64,000 nt of DNA from Nitrospirales bacterium (GTDB taxonomy: Bacteria > Nitrospirota > Nitrospiria > Nitrospirales > UBA8639). The DNA is taken from positions 2,516,001-2,580,000 of the forward strand of contig JALDRJ010000002.1 of assembly GCA_031315865.1 (NCBI GenBank), written 5' to 3'. Shown here one piece after another: positions 60,724-64,000 of this stretch (position 1 is the first letter of the stretch; each line of letters starts with the position of its first letter). The notes below the pieces were generated by a model, which was not told the DNA's origin, made no database searches, and was given only the letters and a program-made list of their open reading frames with translations. A program made the translations under genes and the position numbers.

Positions 60724-61014
60724 ATGGCCCGAGGATCTCGACGCAATCATTCCCCAGCCTTTAAAGCGAAGGTGGCGTTAGCCGCCGTCAAGGGAGAGCG
60801 CACCTTAGCTGAACTAGCCGAGCACTTTGATGTTCATCCGAATCAGATCCAGGATTGGAAGAAGCAGTTGGTCGCCAAGGCCGAGCATGTATTTGGAACG
60901 GGACCGGGAGATGTCGCGACGCAGGAGCAGGTCCAACAGCGGCTTCATGCGAAGATTGGGCAGCTGACGATGGAGAAGGATTTTTTAGCACAGGCGCTCG
61001 GGCACGGCCGATGA
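60724..61014 (+). CDS. IS3-family transposase OrfA
   Basis: The 96-residue product is a helix-turn-helix protein (HSPAFKAKVALAAVKGERT, then LAEHFDVHPNQIQDWKKQL) with a C-terminal leucine-zipper-like tail (IGQLTMEKDFLAQAL). It binds the inverted repeats. The stop lies in the region read through by -1 frameshifting, which produces the OrfAB transposase. A strong aaaggag site precedes the ATG. Confidence 0.92.
   Translation: MARGSRRNHSPAFKAKVALAAVKGERTLAELAEHFDVHPNQIQDWKKQLVAKAEHVFGTGPGDVATQEQVQQRLHAKIGQLTMEKDFLAQALGHGR
60981..60987 (+). promoter_or_regulatory. -1 programmed frameshift heptamer TTTTTTA
   Basis: The heptamer follows the X XXY YYZ rule in the orfA frame (gat ttt tta). The orfB frame is -1 relative to orfA and is open across the site. 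This matches the known IS3-family way to make OrfAB. I did not test for a stimulatory stem-loop. Confidence 0.75.
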
Positions 61015-61856
61015 GCGAGCGCAAAGGGTCGATTACGGCGACACACACTCTTTCCATCACTCGCCAGTGTCAGCTGTTGGGAGTCCCGCGTTCAAGTGCA
61101 TACACGCGACCTCCGAAAGTCTCTGCCGCAGAGCTTGAGCTGATGCGCGAGCTCGACGCCCTCTATCTGCGCTGGCCCTTCTACGGCAGTCGACGCCTGT
61201 GCGTCGAGCTTCGGCACCGCGGCTATCGTGTGAATCGCAAGCGGGTCCGCCGGTTGATGCGACAGATGGGGCTGCGAGCCATCTATCCGAAGCCCCGGAC
61301 CAGTCAAGCGGGTAAGGGCCACAAGATCTATCCCTACCGATTGAGAGGGCTTGCCATCACGCGGCCCAACCAGGTCTGGGCGAGTGACATTTGCTATATC
61401 TCGATGGCCAAGGGGTTCATGTATCTGACGGTGATCATGGATTGGTATGCACGACGGGTGTTGGCCTGGCGTGTCTCGAACACGCTCGACACCGAGGCCT
61501 GTATTGACGCGCTGGAAGAAGCCCTCGGACGCTACGGTGCCCCAGAAATCTTCAATACTGACCAAGGGGCTCAATACTCCAGTGAGGCGTTTACCACCGT
61601 CCTCCAGGCTCATGGAGTCACGATCAGTATGGATGGGAAGGGCCGCTGGGTGGATAATGTGTTTGTCGAACGGTTGTGGCGCAGTGTGAAGTACGAAGAT
61701 GTGTACTTGCGAGCCTATGAGACTCCAGACAAACTGCGGGCGGGTCTGACTCGCTATTTCTCATTCTATAATATGGAACGCCGGCATCAAGCGTTAAACC
61801 GGCAAACACCCGATACCGTATATTTTACTGATCGCAAGACGATACAGGCCGCGTAA
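61011..61856 (+). CDS. IS3-family transposase OrfB (integrase catalytic domain)
   Basis: The integrase domain has the DDE acidic residues: Asp in WASDICYI, Asp in IFNTDQGAQYSS and Glu in VFVERLWRSVKYE. SRRLCVELRHRGYRVNRKRV lies before the catalytic core, as in IS3/IS150 types. The gene is read either by frameshift from orfA or from the ATG at 61011, whose ATGA overlaps the orfA stop. The reading frame is intact, so the element may be active. Confidence 0.93.
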   Translation: MSERKGSITATHTLSITRQCQLLGVPRSSAYTRPPKVSAAELELMRELDALYLRWPFYGSRRLCVELRHRGYRVNRKRVRRLMRQMGLRAIYPKPRTSQAGKGHKIYPYRLRGLAITRPNQVWASDICYISMAKGFMYLTVIMDWYARRVLAWRVSNTLDTEACIDALEEALGRYGAPEIFNTDQGAQYSSEAFTTVLQAHGVTISMDGKGRWVDNVFVERLWRSVKYEDVYLRAYETPDKLRAGLTRYFSFYNMERRHQALNRQTPDTVYFTDRKTIQAA

Positions 61857-61907
61857 TGAATGGCAGAAATTTCACTTATCAACCTGTCCAAAAAGCGGGG
61901 ACCACTT

Positions 61908-62483
61908 CTGTCATTCGTTAAGGGAGAAAAATTGAGCCAGGAGACAAGTCATTCTTGAATAATATTCATTGATGTTTTCACCAGAGGCTATAGATCGTCT
62001 TGTGATGTTTCCTATTCCCCAAATGGCTGGTGTTAGGGAAAAGTCAGGTAGGTAACTAATTTCGTATGCCTGGTTAGATTACGGCGAAGAGGACTAATAA
62101 AAGTTCAGTATTTTTGACCGAACTCTTTCATGTGTTTGAGTCAGAAGACTTCGAGCGGTTTACAGAGAACGGTAATGGGGAAACTCAGGAAGTGTATTGA
62201 GATTATTCTTTGTCTTGATTATAGAAAACAGTCTGATAGTATCTGAAAGTTTAGACGTAGCATGCACGAATAAGAGAATGTAAGTCTTTCTTGAAGCTCA
62301 GTTTTCGACTTGTAGCAGTCTGAGAAGATCTTGTGATTAACAGTTTTATATTTCCTTCTGTGACAATTCAACATACTGTTTCTTCTCTGGTAGTTATTCT
62401 GAATCTAGGCATTCTTCGAGAGTTTCCATGACAATCGTAGTGAAGTGCGTAGAGCGTAATGAGAAATCGCGCGCGGCAACTTC
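61908..62483. other. Non-coding stretch between IS3 element and SGNH-like gene
   Basis: About 575 AT-rich bases show no convincing reading frame or hairpin terminator. I see no leftover of the FYF-FWGE family here. The promoter for the downstream gene must lie in this stretch, but no good -35/-10 pair is obvious. Confidence 0.45.
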
Positions 62484-63710
62484 ATGAAAGGCTACAAAAT
62501 GTGGATTATTCTGAGTTTCGTTGTCATTGCCCTTGCATTTATCAGTTTTGAGTCCTGGGCTCGACATAAGACACATCTATTAAATCGTTCCGACCCTGCG
62601 TTGTGGAACATCTTGTTTTATTCTTCTCAGATCCAGAAACAACCAAATCAAGAAATTTCCTTTCGTCTTTACGGGCCCATGGCAGAACTTCTCTTCTCGG
62701 CAGACTTTCGGTTGAATAACTATGGATTTATCTCTCGCCAGGACTATGAGTACGAACGAGAAGCTAATGAGTTTCGCATCGTTGTGATTGGTGGTGAACA
62801 AACAGCTTCAAGTGTTGCGAATATTTCCTGGCCTGATGTTCTCGAAGACGTACTGACTCAGCGCGACCCTCATATGGTTTATAAGGTTTTTAATATTGGT
62901 TGGCCAGATGCCGGTCCGGAACATTACCTCAAGTATTGGGAAGAGGACGGGAGTCTCCTAAATCCGGACTTAGTCATCGTCAACTATGTGGAGACTGATT
63001 TTTATCGAACGATCAAAGGTGCACCGCTTCTGTATAAAGGACAGCCGGTTCGCCATAGTAAAATCGAATATAGGGTAGGGCGGGGAAGTAATGATGTGGC
63101 CTGGACTACGTCAGCGCACATTGGAGAATATAACGCTAATTCCTTCCGAGATTCATCGGTAGGAGCAGTGCATCCCTACGGATTTTTTGCCGAACGAGAA
63201 TTTATGAACGATCCGGCTCGTGTTCGCGAACTACAAGAACGAATCGTAGACGACATGATTGCTGGGTCACTTTCGTGCTGGGGGTGCTTAACCTTTCGAC
63301 TGCTGCAAGGCAAGAGACCCTTTGTGCAGGTTGTCACAGAGCGTTCCTTCGATCCTCCTCCGAGTCTTCCCTTAGATAAGCAAAAGATGATTCAATTTGG
63401 CGTAACGAATTTTGGAAAGTTGGTCGACAAAATTGACCACCTCATTATTACTCACAATTTCAATTACTTTGAAAAAAATACTCATTTTGAATTTACTAAA
63501 GCGATGTGTTCAGTGGAATCAAAAATCGAGGTGGTAGATATGCGAAAACGAGTTGCAGCTATGGTCGAAGATGACGAATTTCGTAGTTGGTATTTATTTC
63601 CACACATGCCTGAGAAATGGAGTGATTTGGGGCATCAAGCCTATGGAGCCATGATGGCTGATGTCGTGAAGGAATGGCGAGGTGGGAATCTAAAGATGGA
63701 CTCTTTTTGA
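62484..63710 (+). CDS. Membrane-anchored SGNH-hydrolase-like protein, nucleophile replaced
   Basis: The 408-residue protein has one N-terminal membrane helix (MWIILSFVVIALAFISF) and a soluble SGNH-like domain. Block I, normally GDSxT, reads VVIGGEQTAS near residues 99-108, so the catalytic Ser is not in place. The C-terminal block keeps the D-x-x-H pair in DLGHQAYG (Asp 381, His 384). LVIVNYVETDF lies between them. It may be an inactive or altered esterase or acyltransferase that acts on the glycan. A start at 62499 is equally good and matches aaagg spacing better. Confidence 0.6.
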   Translation: MKGYKMWIILSFVVIALAFISFESWARHKTHLLNRSDPALWNILFYSSQIQKQPNQEISFRLYGPMAELLFSADFRLNNYGFISRQDYEYEREANEFRIVVIGGEQTASSVANISWPDVLEDVLTQRDPHMVYKVFNIGWPDAGPEHYLKYWEEDGSLLNPDLVIVNYVETDFYRTIKGAPLLYKGQPVRHSKIEYRVGRGSNDVAWTTSAHIGEYNANSFRDSSVGAVHPYGFFAEREFMNDPARVRELQERIVDDMIAGSLSCWGCLTFRLLQGKRPFVQVVTERSFDPPPSLPLDKQKMIQFGVTNFGKLVDKIDHLIITHNFNYFEKNTHFEFTKAMCSVESKIEVVDMRKRVAAMVEDDEFRSWYLFPHMPEKWSDLGHQAYGAMMADVVKEWRGGNLKMDSF

Positions 63711-64000
63711 CTTGTGAGTGAATTGGCGTCCCCCGCGTACGAACGGATTGGTTTGAGATAGTTCTGTGCTAGGTCTTTCCAAAACGGCATTTCCATGTCC
63801 GCCACTTTTTGATCAAGTAACACCATGAGCTGGCGGTCTCCTGCAACATCATAGGTCCCATAATATTGCATATGGGTCAAGACAGAAATCAACTGCACTT
63901 TATCAATTTCCCAATCGGTGGGGTGCTCCTTCAGCCTATCAGTCAGTACGGGAACCAACGGTGCTCCCTGCTTAGCTAGGACGACTCCCAGACCAAGATC
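63641..64000 (-). CDS. Hypothetical protein, C-terminal part (runs off right edge)
   Basis: The minus-strand frame is open from the right edge to a stop at 63641-63643 and encodes at least 118 residues. The product has helical, Lys- and Leu-rich content (DRLKEHPTDWEIDKVQLISV and LMVLLDQKVADMEMPFW) and looks like a repeat or HEAT-type protein, but I cannot name it. Its end overlaps the SGNH-like gene by 70 bases in convergent orientation. The C-terminal 39 residues fall largely in that overlap and are less protein-like. The start is outside the window. Confidence 0.5.
   Translation of the reverse strand, partial: DLGLGVVLAKQGAPLVPVLTDRLKEHPTDWEIDKVQLISVLTHMQYYGTYDVAGDRQLMVLLDQKVADMEMPFWKDLAQNYLKPIRSYAGDANSLTSQKESIFRFPPRHSFTTSAIMAP

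Larger units (their letters stand above)
60637..61907 (+). mobile_element. IS3-family insertion sequence
   Basis: The element contains orfA and orfB and is bounded by imperfect inverted repeats. The left repeat GTGGACCCC-N6-TGGACAG is 60639-60660; the right one, read in reverse complement, is GTGGTCCCC-N6-TGGACAG (61884-61905). I could not find a clean target duplication, so the ends are estimates. The element is more GC-rich by eye than the genes on its left. It interrupts no recognisable gene. Confidence 0.85.

Noticed and set aside
1-64000. CRISPR arrays, tRNA or rRNA genes
   Set aside because: No regular short repeats with spacers and no cloverleaf or rRNA-like segments were seen on reading both strands.

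Overview
This is a Gram-negative chromosomal window that consists almost entirely of cell-surface glycan biosynthesis genes. Lipobox and signal-peptide outer-membrane proteins, an exosortase/PEP-CTERM exopolysaccharide locus, ADP-heptose and KDO-type enzymes and an O-antigen ligase point to a didermal bacterium. The gene style fits Nitrospirota (Nitrospira-like), but that is an inference; no rRNA, tRNA or phylogenetic marker is present to prove it.

Layout. Positions 1-480 hold the 5' end of an IS256-family transposase running off the left edge. An APS kinase gene (cysC) and a convergent gene for a secreted protein with a VPxPxA-type PEP-CTERM sorting tail share a hairpin terminator. Positions 2941-11463 are a same-strand exosortase-type EPS operon: PrsT-like TPR lipoprotein, Wza-like export protein, outer-membrane barrel, Wzz-like chain-length protein, BY-kinase-like ATPase and ExeA-like ATPase. 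A WecA/MraY transferase and an exosortase fused to an EpsI domain follow on the minus strand. Positions 15.2-19.4 kb carry a CopD-like membrane protein, two methyltransferase-like proteins, a secreted protein and a Gfo/Idh/MocA oxidoreductase.

Positions 19.7-40.1 kb are a long plus-strand run. First come kdsD, an O-antigen ligase, a GT4 glycosyltransferase, an SDR and a WecA-CapD-N-terminus fusion. Then comes a self-contained heptose module: gmhA, gmhB, a transaldolase, a swapped-order HldE-like enzyme and a split transketolase, mixed with five sugar SDRs or dehydrogenases and a DegT aminotransferase. An IS200/IS605-like right-end scar sits between gmhA and gmhB.

Positions 40.2-60.5 kb are a second, more mosaic surface-glycan island. 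It contains five paralogues of a protein family I cannot name (start FYFxVVFWGEE, central TPDLxxSDG, later DGDYIYxNF and DSDE). They are interleaved with a carbamoyltransferase, AAC(3)-type acetyltransferase, NUDIX hydrolase, RmlC-type epimerase, FkbM, TylF and other methyltransferases, a radical SAM protein, an SDR, and a two-gene ABC exporter (Wzm/Wzt type). One paralogue ends in a SPRY-like domain and another carries an exact-length 141-bp tandem duplication. This paralogue family is the best candidate here for an undescribed system, probably in glycan assembly or modification. An IS3-family element with a classic -1 slippery heptamer follows, then an SGNH-like membrane-anchored protein and an unknown partial gene at the right edge.

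How it fits together: sugar phosphates (sedoheptulose-7-P from transketolase and transaldolase) are turned into nucleotide-activated heptoses, remodelled by SDRs, dehydrogenases and an aminotransferase, put onto lipid carriers by WecA-type enzymes, decorated (methyl, carbamoyl, acyl), exported by the ABC or Wza-type route and ligated to lipid A core or anchored through the exosortase system. Each step rests on family recognition; no substrate is proven by the sequence.
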